Shown here piece after piece: positions 11,965-23,627 of a DNA stretch of 64,000 bases; within the stretch, counting starts at the first letter, position 1; every line of letters starts with the position of its first letter. A program made the position numbers and the translations under genes. The stretch comes from Talinum fruticosum (Eukaryota; Streptophyta; Magnoliopsida; Caryophyllales; Talinaceae): assembly GCA_021018815.1 (NCBI GenBank), contig JAITYX010000118.1, forward strand, positions 310,001 to 374,000, written 5' to 3'. The notes below the pieces were generated by a model that had not been told where the DNA came from, ran no database searches, and was given only the letters and a program-made list of their open reading frames with translations.

Positions 11965-12546
11965 TAGTGAGAAATTTCTTGAGAGATATTTTTCCGATAC
12001 CACCTTCATTTGTAGAGTATGTCCTTAAAAAGATTCGGAATCTGTCTTAAGCTTCCTCCAAGGGTCATTTGTCTTTAAGAAAAGCCAATACCTTTTGCTT
12101 TGACCAAGGATTGCTGGTAATAACTTTTCGAAAGGTCGTTTGGCTTCTACTTTTTCAAAAGCCATAAATGAATAGTAAAGGTCATAAAGCTGTTTAAAAT
12201 TTTGTCCGAATAGTGCAATTGTACCTGCCAATGAAACGTTGGAGAATGGCCTCGATTTTTCCTGGTAAAATCTGCGAGCTCTTTTTGTTTTAAATCCTTT
12301 CTCCTTTTTTTTTCAATGATCGAATGGATCCACGAGAACAGGGTCCACCAAGTGGATCATGTTGAGAAGAAGAGGTTACAATGGCAATAGAAGTATTAAC
12401 TTGTTTTAAATTAAACAAGGTATACTTCTTAGTCTTTGTCCTTAAAAAATGTTCAACATTGTCTTTGCTGCATAAAATTGTCTTGTATTTTGGCCACCAT
12501 CAAACTTTATACAATCAAACCACAGAGAAGGGATAGGAGTCAGATA

Positions 12547-12735
12547 TTATTTTTGCAAATCCATATTTCCAATAGAAGATCCATGCAACGTTGAATGTCC
12601 TAAAAATTGCACTTCTTTTGTATAAGTGACGTGAAATGAGGATTTATTCCAAATGATCCATCCTTCATTAGCGTCACTAGGTAAAATAGAAAAGAATGCA
12701 CCAAACTTGCTCCACCATTGGTGTAATATCCCCAA
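12547..12735 (-). pseudogene. Unassigned coding remnant at the viral block's edge
   Basis: A 62-codon frame rich in Trp, with a QWWSKFG motif near its start. Codon-like composition continues to about 12430 after the stop. It sits upstream of the non-coding region and primer site in the direction of the viral ORF, so it may be the C-terminal end of a viral polyprotein. I do not recognise the domain with certainty. Confidence 0.3.
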
Positions 12736-15559
12736 CCCTAAATGATATTATTTATTTCACTAGTTACAAAATTTATAAAGTCGAGTGTGCGCACTTTAAT
12801 TCGACACTTGAATTATTTTTATGTGTGTGTTATGTGGCTAAGACGACAAAGTGGCCTCCAACCAAAATTTCATAATAGTAATTGTAAATCTATATGTATG
12901 TTTAAAATTAAAAAATCATATAAATATATATTAAACGTAAATGTGAAAGTATATGTTCATAAGGTTATTAAATATTATATTTTAAGTGAACCGTTATGTT
13001 TAAAATAGATCGTATAATTCATATACAACACTGTTAAAATTAAAATAAATAAATAAATAATAAGTTTAAACAAAATAAGGGATTAAATTATAAGTTAGGA
13101 AAGATAGGTGTGATAATATTAGAGTGTATTTTTTAAAATGAATTAATAACTCAAATTAAAAAATAATAATAAAAAAATAAAAATAAAATACATAAAATCA
13201 GATAAATAAAAATAAAAATTAAGAATGCAGATTTTTTTGGAAAATTCCAGACATGAGTCTTCTGGAATTCACCACAAAAAAGAGAAACAAAAGGGTGAAA
13301 AGATAAAAAAATCACTTGGTCATCTACCTCACAGCCGTTTTTCTGTCCTCCCCAATTCCCCTGCTTGGTTCCTCTTGCTGCTGCTGTCCCCTGAGCTTCT
13401 GCCCAGCCACAGCTCCATTCCACCGGCCGGAAGATGTCGCTGCCGCTGCCAGGAGCTGCCGGAGCCTTGCCGCGTGCGCCACCAGCCACTACCTCTTCTT
13501 GGTTTCCATCTTTGGGGCCTTGAAGGTGAAACCCTAAAGTCAAATTTTCATATGCTTTTATTTCTTACTTGTTAATTTTGGTTAATAATTGAATCATATG
13601 GGTTTGAAAAGATAGTTATGATGTAAATTTAAATGTCGATTGTGAAATTTAAATTGTTGTGAATGGATGTGGTTTGGTGTTCATGGTGAAATAATCGTAT
13701 CTGTGGAAGCGAATGAATATAGTTGCTCTTGTGAAATTGTGATTTAGTGAAGTAAATTGGAAATATTTCGATATCAATTTTCAGTACAATTGATGGTTTT
13801 TATTGTAATTTGGGATTACCCATATTTGAGCAAAAGAAAGAGAAGATGTACATGGAGAATGAAGTTGAATAAATAAGTTTGGAAGTATGTAAAAATTTGA
13901 GCAAATCAATTAATTTATAGAAAGGTAATGAGGTGTTATACTATAATTTTGTGTAAATTTAGTTGTTACGTATTATTTTTGGACGTGAATTTGTTTGAAG
14001 GAAAAATTAATTTTGATTGAAGGAAGAAAGGTGAAGGAAAAAAGGTACATGTGAGTTAGAAGTTGACAAAAATATTGAGTTAAATAGTATTCATGTTTTA
14101 ATTTGAATTGGTTAGTTAATTTGAGGATTGATACTAAAGTGCAAAAGGTGTTAATGACAAGGATTGAAAGTAATGTTTAGGTTTGACATGATTAACTGGA
14201 TTTTAATAGTAACTAGGAAGCTAACGATGATTATAATATAATAATAATAATTAGAGCATACCTTTTGTATGCTAAACAAATTATAATAGTTAAGGTATAA
14301 CTTAACTTTTAAAATAAAAATCATTCGATCCAAGTTGGTTAACAGATTAAATCGTGTAAAAATCAACGAATTAGCCTAAAATAATTTCTTTAACAAGTTA
14401 TGTGTTGTATAGAAAGATTGAGTTAGAATGAATGTAAATAAGTCTAGTAATAGAAAGTATTAGCTTAACTAATTAGGTAATAAATTAAAGGGTATAAAGT
14501 AAATTATAAGCATTATGCGAATTTAATTACCAATGGTATTGCAATAAAACTTAATTAAAACGTTACTAATAAGAAAGATATATTTGAAACAACAGTGAGG
14601 CCACTCTTTTTGTTGACAAGCCGCTAAATTAATATTTTATAATGGGGAGGAAAATATTTTAGATTTAGGTACGTTCATTGTCTCGTACTTTTCAAAAATT
14701 CATATGTTCTTGTAAATTGTAATATTTCTTGTAATATGTATAACTAACAATGAATCATTTGTAAATCAATTTTTGTCACATAATTAATCGGCCCCATCAA
14801 TTATCGGTTATTAGGGCTTACGTCCTTCAATTCCACCCGCGGCTTCAACTCGGGTTTTCGGTCGACCCGGGAGGTGTGCACCTTACTCAAATATCGTATC
14901 AATTATACAATGGAGTTCCACTATAGATAATAACTCGTAAGAAAGTTTAACTTATATCCTCCCTTATCTAATTTCCAACTAAAATGAATTGAAATGCACG
15001 TGCTCATTAAAATGTTTTAAAGCAATTTTGACTATGTAGAAATATTCGTATTGAGTTTTGACTCATTCTTTGAAATATTTTACTTGTTTTTGTTTTAGGG
15101 AAAGCATCGGTGAACAGTCAATCACCTACCAAGATCGACGAAGGCAAAACATAGTTGAACATGTTGTATTTTTTGTTATGATAATGTTTAGATAATCACA
15201 ATGATTTCTCAATCGTGGTTTGGGATTAATTTTGGAGATTATTAGATTTTGCGTAATTTCTCGTGTAAAACAAGTATATGAAATTGTATTAAAATATATG
15301 CAAGCAAGCCATTGAATTATATTTTGGGTCTTGTTTAAACATGTTGTGTGGCTTAACTACTTGGGTTGTAAATGTTTATCATTATCGGGACCCAACTAAC
15401 ATGTAACATTTAGATATGCAAATTGTATTTTATTTTTATTTTGTTTACTTAGCCTGGTCCTATTTTTACGCAGCATTAAAGTCTCCGATCATTACTTCCG
15501 TTGTGGCCACACACAATCTAATTAGGGATTATTAGGTAATAGTGATTGGGGGCGCTACG
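12722..15559 (+). repeat. 5' LTR of Tekay-like element
   Basis: It is about 2.84 kb long, bounded by TGTAATATCC and GCTACG just before the primer site. A GC- and pyrimidine-rich block at 13320-13545, ending CTTGAAGGTGAAACC, resembles a transcribed leader with a splice donor. The long frames over it have no recognisable domain and are not annotated as genes. Confidence 0.65.
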
Positions 15560-15564
15560 GCTTG

Positions 15565-15584
15565 TGGTATCGGAGCAGGGTTCG
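15565..15584 (+). other. Primer-binding site (tRNA-Met) of Tekay-like element
   Basis: TGGTATCGGAGCAGGGTTCG, close to the plant tRNA-Met complementary sequence TGGTATCAGAGC, five bases after the LTR end. Confidence 0.75.
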
Positions 15585-16069
15585 AAATCACGGTGAGCAA
15601 TAAGGTTCTAAGGTGTCATGATTTAAACTTTAGGAAAACTATGTGGTTATTATTTCCACAAGTCGTCGTATTTGGGACTTGTATAGTGCGGTTAGTGTAC
15701 GGTTGACATAGTTTTTGTGTATGCTTGTATAAATGAGGTATGTACATATAGTGGGTCAACCAAACTAACTCACATGATGGTACAACCTGTCTTTTTAGGG
15801 TTTTCGAGGCGGATCTAATTATGGTTAACTGTAATGTCATTTGCATGAAAGAAAGAAGGAAAAGGAGAAATAAGGCTAGGAAACTCAACCTATGGTGATT
15901 TGCAAAGATGAGTGATAATCTAACATATAATTTTGGTATTACTTGTTTATATAAATGCAATGAAGGTAGCGAGTTAACTAAATTTATTTTATGTGAGAAA
16001 TAGTTAACATTTTGCTTTGCAAGAATGGGAAAAAATTCATTAGGCAAATTTGTATTTATGTGATTCATC

Positions 16070-17000
16070 ATGTTTAAGACAGAAAACAATAATATAATTC
16101 AAAATGTGACTAAAGACTTGGGCAATGATCGAGGACTTGCTGAACAAGCATTAGGAACTCCTCCCAACTCACAACAAACCCTTGGTGAGACTCAATCTAC
16201 AACCTTAGGGGTTCCGCTGACACCATGGATCCAAACTACTCGGAGAAATTTACCGACGTGAGCTAATGAAAAGGATTCCCCATACACCTACCGAATCCAC
16301 CTGTAAGCTCTGACAAGTTAGCCGACAGAGTGGCTCGTCGTAATCCTAAAGCTTACGATGGAAAGATTTATCCAATGGAATTAGAAGAATGTATTAGGGG
16401 AATGGAAAAGATATTTGCAGTCATTGAGGTACCTGAAGAAAAAAAAAGTGAACATAGGGACATACTACCTAACCGGTGAAGTAAACATATGGTGGAACAC
16501 AATGAAGAACAAATTTCAAGGTTGTGAGCTCGGTTGGGATAAATTTATGGAAGAGCTTAGAGCTAAATTTTACCAACCATAGTTTGGCGAAAAAAGAAAA
16601 AGAGTTCTTAGAGTTGAAAATGGACAACAACATGACAATAATGCGAGTATGCTAGTAAATTTGTAGAGCTATTCAGATTTGTCCAAGACTTTGTCGCTAT
16701 TGATAGGGTGAATATGATAAGATTTGAGTATGGATTGGCCTATTATATTCGACATCAACTTGGTGGCCAACCTATCAAATATTATTAAGAATCGTATGAG
16801 AGAACAAGCAGAGGTTGAACGAGTAAAGAGCGAACTAAGGGCCTTAAATCTTGGAAGCTCAAAAAGGAAGTGGAATAATACAAGTGAAAGTATAGTTCAA
16901 AAGAAACCTGTTCCTAGTTCCAACAAGGGTCACTCATCGACTATTAATGAACCCCGTAGGAAATGTGGTCGAACAAATCATACCACACCAGATTGTTGAA
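16070..17000 (+). pseudogene. Ty3 gag (Retrotrans_gag type), broken
   Basis: From about 16300 the plus-strand translation shows the Ty3 gag core: a segment with NPKAYDGKIYPMELEECI, then an EKIFAVIEVPEEK-like helix, GTYYLTGEVNIWWNTM, and a WDKFMEELRAKFYQP end. This is the Retrotrans_gag fold that forms the particle shell. Several stops and shifts interrupt it, for example after QP and in the NLWSY region. The last frame (16724-16999) ends in a damaged zinc knuckle, KCGRTNHTTPDC, which keeps one Cys, the His and the final Cys but has Arg where the first Cys is expected. Confidence 0.75.
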
Positions 17001-17189
17001 TGGATAGTAATAAATATATATGGTGTGGTAGCCCTGAAAATTTAGTAAATACTTGCCTAAGAAGATAGAAAACTACGAAAAGGGAGTTGTCAAGCCCCCG
17101 ATGCACCACGTCAAGGACCTGTGCCATCTTCCAAACCTGTTACTCGTAGGATGAGCATACGTGATAAACAAGAAAGAAGACACAACTTC

Positions 17190-17650
17190 GGGGACGAGTT
17201 GTCACCGGTTCTTTTTCTAAACTCAAAGTCTTTTTATGTTTTATTTGATTTGGGTGCCACCCTTTCTTTTGTATAACTCAAGTTGCCTCTCAATTAAATT
17301 TAAATTATCATAAGGCCCGAAAGAGCTAAGAATACATTTTCAATGATTTGGGTTTTTGTGTGATTTTTGAAATGTTATGAGTTTGTCTAGTTGGGGTTTT
17401 TGTCTGAAATTTGGATTGTCCGGGATATGGCTTCTTGGGACTAAATTATATGAGGAAGGATTCAATTACAATATCAAGGTAGTCACTGGAGTTGTTTATG
17501 AAGTTCATGACCTGTTTTGTAAAACCTCCATAAGTGAACTATGTTAGCATCTCGTAATAATTTCCTTGGATTGCCTACAACTTGGAATCCAGTGATGTTT
17601 TTCTTCATAGAATGAATTATGATGTGTTTATCCGGCATACTTTAATATCA
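17190..17650 (+). pseudogene. Ty3 aspartic protease remnant
   Basis: The translation around 17206-17275 reads SFYVLFDLGATLSFV. This matches the flap-side active-site strand of retroviral-type proteases, in which the catalytic motif is D-S/T-G-A; here Ser is replaced by Leu. Later stops break the frame. Pol sequence beyond the protease is absent. Confidence 0.6.
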
Positions 17651-17767
17651 ACTTAGCCTAAAAGTAGCACACATGTTTCTCTAACACAGCTTGCTTAATG
17701 TCCGTGTGGTATAGAATAGTTAACACAATTCTATGTGTTACGGAATTATTCAATGTATGTTATTATT

Positions 17768-17835
17768 AGCCTAATAGTTCAATGGCGAGTAACATGCATT
17801 GGCATGAAGATATGGGTTCAAATCCCACTTAGGCT
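17768..17835 (+). ncRNA. tRNA-like sequence (tRNA pseudogene or SINE head)
   Basis: The 68 nt start AGCCTAA and end TTAGGCT, a perfect 7-bp acceptor-like stem. TAGTTCAATGG matches the RNA polymerase III A box (TRGYNNARNGG); GGTTCAAATCC is one base from the B box and forms a TGGG/CCCA stem with a 7-nt loop. A T-run follows at once. The central arm is irregular, so this is more likely a tRNA-derived SINE head or dead tRNA than a working tRNA gene. A related sequence lies at 26453-26523 on the other strand. Confidence 0.45.
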
Positions 17836-18117
17836 ATTTTTCCAGTTGGAGTACATGACGATCACATGAGATGACTAATGAGTAAGACTATTGCATGCGC
17901 AAACACTTAATTATAGGGGTGCACATGATCGGGTACCCGGTCATTTTCATTGAACCCGGTCCCAGATCCGGTTAGAACTAGATCCTCAATTACTAGGTCC
18001 AAGATCGAATACCTGGTTGTTTGCTTCACCATATAAGTTTTAGTAACCTTTTGCATCGAAGAGAGGATTCATTAGCCTCTAGAGTAAGTGTAGGATTTAT
18101 TTCCATCACATTGCGAC

Positions 18118-18120
<3 letters not shown>

Positions 18121-18166
<46 letters not shown>
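18121..18166. repeat. (AT)n microsatellite
   Basis: About 23 AT repeats inside the left half of the hAT MITE, a few bases from the Tat insertion point. Confidence 0.95.
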
Positions 18167-18169
<3 letters not shown>

Positions 18170-18172
18170 ATC

Positions 18173-20126
18173 TGTAGACACCTAAAAAGTGTCATCTTTT
18201 TTTATTTATTTGTTTTGTTAGCCTGGTGATGAAATCCCAATCCTGTTTGTGAACTCGGATCACTGTTGGAGTCCGATTGGCATGATAAAGCTAGTAAACC
18301 ATAAAGAAGCCATTAACACCACAAAAATCAGCCTTTTTTTTCTTGGGTCGGCCTATATACCCATTTTCTTTCGGTCGTACCAAGCCCGGATCAAGGCTCC
18401 CAATCAGGAGAAGGCAGACACCACATTCCAAGCTTAACTACGCACTAAACGCAGTGTTTCACTCTTAGTGTCTTAGCATAACACGGAGCTCAAGTATTCA
18501 TACGACACCGTTTTGACCAGGCGCCACGTTTTATGGTTCACAATGCCAAAATGCTGCAATTTGCTCTAGCACCCAATTGAGGCATGGAAGTCAAGTTCAC
18601 CATACAATAACATTTTGAGGCTAGCATCACATTTCTTGGCCCCTCCCAAGGGATTCCTGGTCTAGGCTGATTTTATTTGGTTTTTCTCTTGGATTTTAGT
18701 CGGTTCGGTTCAGCTGCTGACGCTTGTTTACATTTCTTTTAGGTCATTTTTATGACCAAGCCTTTCCTCTATAAATAGAGGGATAACCCCTCATTTTGGA
18801 GAGGCCAATTCCTATGCCACATGCTGCTGAATCCTAACTTAGCTAATTCCTACGAAGCATTTGTACTAAATTTAAACAAAGAGTTATTGAATGCTAAATT
18901 GGCATTCCGATCTCTTGGTTAATTTTGAGGCAATCACCATTACTCTACCAAGCATCTTCATTATTCTCCTACACTCGCTTACCTCCACAAATTCCATAAA
19001 AAACCGCTTTTAATCTCTCGCTTGCCCACCGTCACACTTCCGATTCGGTTCGTGACCCAAGATTAGCAAGTAGGACAACTTGAGGGCGCTTAATCTACTT
19101 TCAATCCCTCCGACAGTTTATTTACTTTATACTTTTAATGCTTTCCGTATTGTGGATCAAGATGTAATCATTTTTAATTCCTCCCTACCCACTCGTAATT
19201 TTTATTTTCCCGCTTTCCTTTCCGTTTTCTTTTACCGCTCTCTTTTATCGCTTTCTTTTACTGCTATTCTATCTCGCTATTTATCGCTTTCTTAGCATGT
19301 CTTGGTTGATTTAATTTTTGTACTCCTCATGTTGTATGCTTGACTAATAAGCACATTTTTTAACTCACAACTAGAACAAGTAGAGGTCGTCCGTTGACGG
19401 ACTGGAATAGAGGGCTTATCCCTATATTTCGTACCTTCACCCCGAACACCGAATTCTCGGTTCTATACCAATGGAGTCATATTTTAAAACCTCTTTCAAG
19501 CTTAGTTTTCTCATACTAAGATTGGAAGATTATTCTCTTATTTTTGTTAGTTTTGATTCCTAAAACCGACTAGAGGCTCTCCCATTTTCTATTTTACTTC
19601 TCTTAAATTACATCTCGGCATTTCTAATTTAAAAAATTAACAAAATTGATTTACTTTCTAACAACCAAGGCCATAGACCAAGACCGACTCCTCAGTCTTG
19701 GCCTATGGCTGGTGTCGATGATCGACGGCAGCTGCCTCTCACCGGTGTCGTCTAGTGACTAAGCTTGGCTCTTGGTCCAAACCAAGTGTTATTCACCTTC
19801 ATGGCCCAAAAGCCTTACGGCAGAAAAATAAATTTTATTTTTTCTATTTTCTTAAATTATGAAATAATATCACGAGACCCTCTAGAATTAATGTCCAAAA
19901 ATAAATGATTAATAAAATCGCCAATCACCTTTTTTCTTAAACTATTTTCGAAATCGGGTTCTCAAAATAAAAATATAGTCTTATTAAGAGGGAACACCCC
20001 ACTTTCCAAATAAACTTTCAAAAATCATCTTTGAAAAAGAATCTTCAAAAACCAAGAAAGCTTACATCCGTAGGGAAACCCAATCCCGCTGGTTTCCTTA
20101 CTGGGGAACGGGTTGTGGTTCCTACA
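18173..20126 (+). repeat. 5' LTR of Tat element
   Basis: 1954 bp, starting TGTAGACACC and ending GGTTCCTACA. It contains a TATA box at 18769-18778. The ORF over 19080-19295 lies in its pyrimidine-rich transcribed part and is not a gene. Confidence 0.9.
18769..18778 (+). promoter_or_regulatory. LTR TATA box
   Basis: CTATAAATAG, flanked by a short palindrome CCTCTATAAATAGAGG. It is conserved in the 3' LTR (24220-24229) and in the minus-strand Tat LTR (2315-2323). Confidence 0.7.
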
Positions 20127-20127
20127 A

Positions 20128-20146
20128 TGGCGACTCCACTAAGGAT
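20128..20146 (+). other. Primer-binding site of Tat element
   Basis: TGGCGACTCCACTAAGG lies one base after the 5' LTR. As I recall, Tat/Ogre elements use a TGGCGACTCCACT primer site complementary to a tRNA other than Met, probably Arg; the tRNA identity was not checked here. Confidence 0.65.
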
Positions 20147-20639
20147 GTATCACTCATTAAGAGGGTGAGACTTGAAAATTCGAATTGTGAGTTTTCTTAA
20201 TGTGTTTTGCATTAGACATATTGCATTTAGGTAGCCTTGGACATAATTGCTTTTAATTTCGACCATAGGCTTTACCCTTAAGAACATCTTTTGGAGAGGT
20301 TGAACTACTAACCTAGTGGGCGCACTTAGGATTGATTATTGGAAGGTGGTTACTCTCCACCCATAGCACGCTTTTCTTGGTTTTAACCGAGAGGTACCAA
20401 GAATTGATGTTTTCCTGTCGTGCACCCCATGGATGACTAAATTCTCGAACTATGAGACACCATGTATCCGACCTAGAATTATCCCTCTTTTGATCATAAA
20501 TCCTTGGTTGTCTAGATTGCACCTTTCTCTTCATTTGCATGCTTGAAACGAGTGTGGTTGTTTTTAGAATTTAACCTTTTCTTGTAAGCCTTTTAGTTTA
20601 GGCCAGGTTCACTAAATAATCCTTGCATGCATGCAAAAA

Positions 20640-20960
20640 TAAAATAAATAATGAACCTTCTCGAATAGGTCAATTTCATGCATTTTAGTCAAATTTAAAT
20701 GCAGACTCAAATAGGTAAGTCCATTTTACATTAGCCAAATTTTAAAATTTATCTCAAATAGGTAAGTCCATTTTTTCATTAACCAAATTCCAAATTCATC
20801 TCAAATAGGAGAGTTTTCTATTTGCAATAGCCCAATTTAAGGTTCATCTCAAATAGGCGAGTCTTTTATTTGCATTTAGCCAAATTAAAATCCATCCCGA
20901 ATTAAGAGAATCTTTGTTTGCACTTAGCCAAATCAAATTCATCCCAATATAAGTGATTCC
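20640..20960 (+). repeat. Tandem repeats of about 47-50 bp in Tat leader
   Basis: About six diverged units with ATCTCAAATAGGTAAGTCC, then TTGCATTAGCCAAATT. They are the plus-strand counterparts of the repeats at 425-715. Confidence 0.8.
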
Positions 20961-21189
20961 ATTTGCATAATTGCATTTCACTTTGGTCAATTTGCATTTC
21001 CTTATATGGATCCAAATAAAGAGCATATCATTTTCTTTTCTCTTAGGATTAGTCATTCCTCTGGTCAAGCACTTAAGCCCTATCTCCCTAAAATTTTCCA
21101 CGAGCACCTACGTTTTGATCATAGAATAGGGAATCCTACTGAAATTGGGAATTTTGACATGAAAAGGCTAGGAAATAAGAAGTCCACTT

Positions 21190-21910
21190 CAACATCAGCA
21201 TGGTCGAGACCGATACATCGCACACTAGCATGTACTACACCGATACGTTTGACCCCCTTTTACTAGTAACACCAAGTGCGCTGCCCACTGGTCAAAGCAT
21301 AACCTTCCTCCAAAAATGGCCAATGAACCAGAGCAAACCCCATCATGACCCTATTGAAAGAGTATGCTGCCAAAATAGAAGCTAAGGTTAAGGCCTACGA
21401 TAAGAAGATTGAGTAATTGGCGTAAACCCTTGACCTTATACTCAAAGAACTTGAGAAGAAATCAAAGTCCAAAGGGAAAGAAAAAGAAGAAGAACCTCAA
21501 CACGAGCCGCAACCAAAACATGAGCATTAGCCCAAGCCTTAATCTGATCCACGAATAAATCGAATAGAGAAGTTGTAACGTGAATCATCAATGTTCAATG
21601 ACTACTATCCGGCCTAGGGATTTACTTCAATCCTTAAAGGTAAATGGCTCCCGAAATTCACTATGCCCGATATTAAGTTCTACAAGACTCGAAACCCAAC
21701 CATCACGTGAGGAAGTTATAGGGGAAATAGCTTTAAAGAATGTATCGGAGGGCACATACCATGTTATCTTTCCATGTAGGTTTGACAAAGACATCATGAA
21801 ATGGTAAAATGCTATCGACCCACACAAGGTCACAAATTGGCATGATCTTTGCAGGGAGTTCTTACATCAATACTCCTACAATACTGATCTACCAGTCACT
21901 CTTTGAGATC
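21190..21910 (+). pseudogene. Tat/Ogre gag remnant
   Basis: A charged, coiled-coil-like segment (about 21340-21520, with KEYAAKIEAKVKAYDKKIE and runs of Lys and Glu) precedes a proline-rich stretch. Then come fragments with the order expected of Tat gag: PKFTMPDIKFYKTRNPTIT near 21650-21710 and, in another frame, AIDPHKVTNWHDLCREFLHQ with a YSYNTDLPVTL end near 21810-21905. Stops and shifts separate the parts, and the zinc-knuckle and protease regions that should follow are missing. Confidence 0.7.
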
Positions 21911-22805
21911 ATCCAATGAGCCCATCACTCATTAAGGATGCTAATAAAGTATGCATTTCCCTTCCATATATTTTCTATGTCTATTTCCTTTTCCTATTTT
22001 CTAAAAAAAACCCAAATTAGTATTCCTTTTGAACTATGAAAACCCGATTTTCACTATAGCAGATACGTAGGAAGCCTATGAGGTTCGACCCCAATCCTAA
22101 TCTTGATTTCAATTCCCATTTCCAATTTCCCAAATTCAAAGCCATTTTTCCATAGCCAAATGAGAAAAAATCAATCAAGAAGCATGCCATGCTGATTTGG
22201 CACCTAACCGTCAAGTCTACGATTCACTCGTTCACTATTTAGCAAGCAATACATCACAGCTCAAGTGACCTACTTTTCTTTAGGCATTAATTTGGGGAAT
22301 GGGGCTAAAAGTGAAATTTTTATCTTTGTCTTTTTGAAAATTTTTGCATCACCTTAATAAAAGAATACATTTGTTCTTAGAATAGAGTTTGGCATTCATC
22401 TCCTTTTATATGACTCAAAACTCCTAAAAACACAAAATTAATAATGAAGTACCCTACAAGGAATTATTCAATCAAGCATCATCTATCAAGTCAGCATCAA
22501 GAAGGTCATTTCCACCTTTAAAGAGATTCCATCGAAGCTCACCAACTCTCTAACATTCGAGAAGAGTTAGACACAAGCACCTAAGAAGAACGTGGAGGCT
22601 CATGATCAAAAGGATCATATAACAACTCCAAGAATACTCAAGAAGAGGCACCGATCTTCTATCATCTAAATAGAGGAGCTATTAGCACATAAACTAAAAA
22701 GCTCAAAGTTAGAATGGGGCACATAACCTCATAAAGCTTCGCATTTTCAAACAAGTCCAATTCATCTCGTCCCTATTTTGACGAAAGTGGATAGAAGTCA
22801 AGCTT

Positions 22806-23055
22806 CAAGACCAATAGTGGTCAAGGTTCGGACAACCCCGTCGAGCTTCGGACCCAACAGGGGTCAAGGTTCGGACATCCCTAGTTGAGTCTCGGACCCA
22901 ACAAGTGGTTAAGGTTCGGATACCCCAGTCAAGTCTCGGACCCAGCAGCGGTCAAGGTTCGGACAACCCTTGTCGAGCTTCGAGCCCAATTGTGGTTAAG
23001 GTTCAAACATCCATCTATCAAACTTTAGGCCCAACAATGGTCAAGGTTCACACAC
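22806..23055 (+). repeat. Tandem repeats of 43-45 bp before the 3' LTR
   Basis: Six copies of a unit containing GGTCAAGGTTCGGAC and GAGCTTCGGACCCAAC start near 22821, 22864, 22909, 22952, 22996 and 23041. More diverged copies continue to about 23500. Variable tandem repeats in the 3' untranslated region are a known trait of Tat elements. Confidence 0.85.
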
Positions 23056-23613
23056 AACGCCAAGACTTCATGAACTCTCCATGTCCAAGTCAAGGAAGCA
23101 CGTTTGAAATGTGATCCGGTTACAAATCATCTTCGAGTAACACTTGAATCTATTTACATTCGATTATTAGATAACAAAACTGTTAGTATAGAAATTTATA
23201 GCTAAGCTTCGGACCAAAAACAGATCAAGTTTACGCCGCTCATCCGAGCTTCAGGACATTGATGAAGCCAAGCTTAGGATACTCCGTTGAACTTTAGATC
23301 CAAGAAGTGGTCAAGTTCGGGCACCCCGCTGGACTTCGGACTTTTCTACCCGAGTCAAGTTCAAACCCTTTGCTAAGCTTCGGACTAACTACATGGTCAA
23401 GTTTAGGCACACCAATCCGAGCTTTAGGTCTTTAATTAGTGAAGTTCAAGAGTCAGCCACCGAGACTTCGCATTTTGTTCGTCAAGTCCAGGCTCCTCGT
23501 TAGATTTCAAGTCAAAAGACAAATAATTCCAGATACATTGATTCAATCGAATCTAAAGAAACAAGTAAGTACCCTTTAGTGTCTACTTTGACCTTCGTCT
23601 TTCGGACTCTGTC

Positions 23614-23622
23614 AAAGTGGGG
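23614..23622 (+). other. Polypurine tract of Tat element
   Basis: AAAGTGGGG, five bases before the 3' LTR start, is in the position of the plus-strand primer. Confidence 0.65.
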
Positions 23623-23627
23623 TTAAC

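Larger units (their letters stand above)
10172..12721 (-). mobile_element. Endogenous pararetrovirus (Caulimoviridae) relic, minus strand
   Basis: Read on the minus strand the block holds, in order: a coding remnant (12735-12430) that I cannot assign but which may be the end of a viral ORF; an AT-rich non-coding region with GA and GT runs (about 12300-11775); a tRNA-Met primer-like site (11769-11753); a leader of about 190 nt; a movement-protein-like ORF (11560-11093) whose homology continues past its stop; and a degraded tail to 10172. The order coding end, intergenic region, primer site, first ORF is that of a circular caulimovirid map read across its origin. No reverse transcriptase, capsid or protease region is present. 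The right part is cut by the LTR that starts at 12722. It is a dead fragment. Confidence 0.65.
12722..17760 (+). mobile_element. Tekay-like Ty3 chromovirus, decayed, 3' part missing
   Basis: The 5' LTR (12722-15559) starts TGTAATATCCCC and ends GGGGGCGCTACG, a mutated form of the Tekay-type GGGGTGTTACA end. A tRNA-Met primer site follows, then gag and protease fragments up to about 17650. No integrase, reverse transcriptase or 3' LTR follows; the sequence changes to a tRNA-like unit at 17768. The LTR begins precisely where the viral relic stops, so the element inserted into, or recombined with, the viral DNA. Multiple stops in gag and protease show it is not active. Confidence 0.7.

Noticed and set aside
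13151..13575. Frames of 116-130 codons on both strands
   Set aside because: They overlap the GC-rich transcribed part of the Tekay-like LTR, are on opposite strands at once and show no conserved motif.
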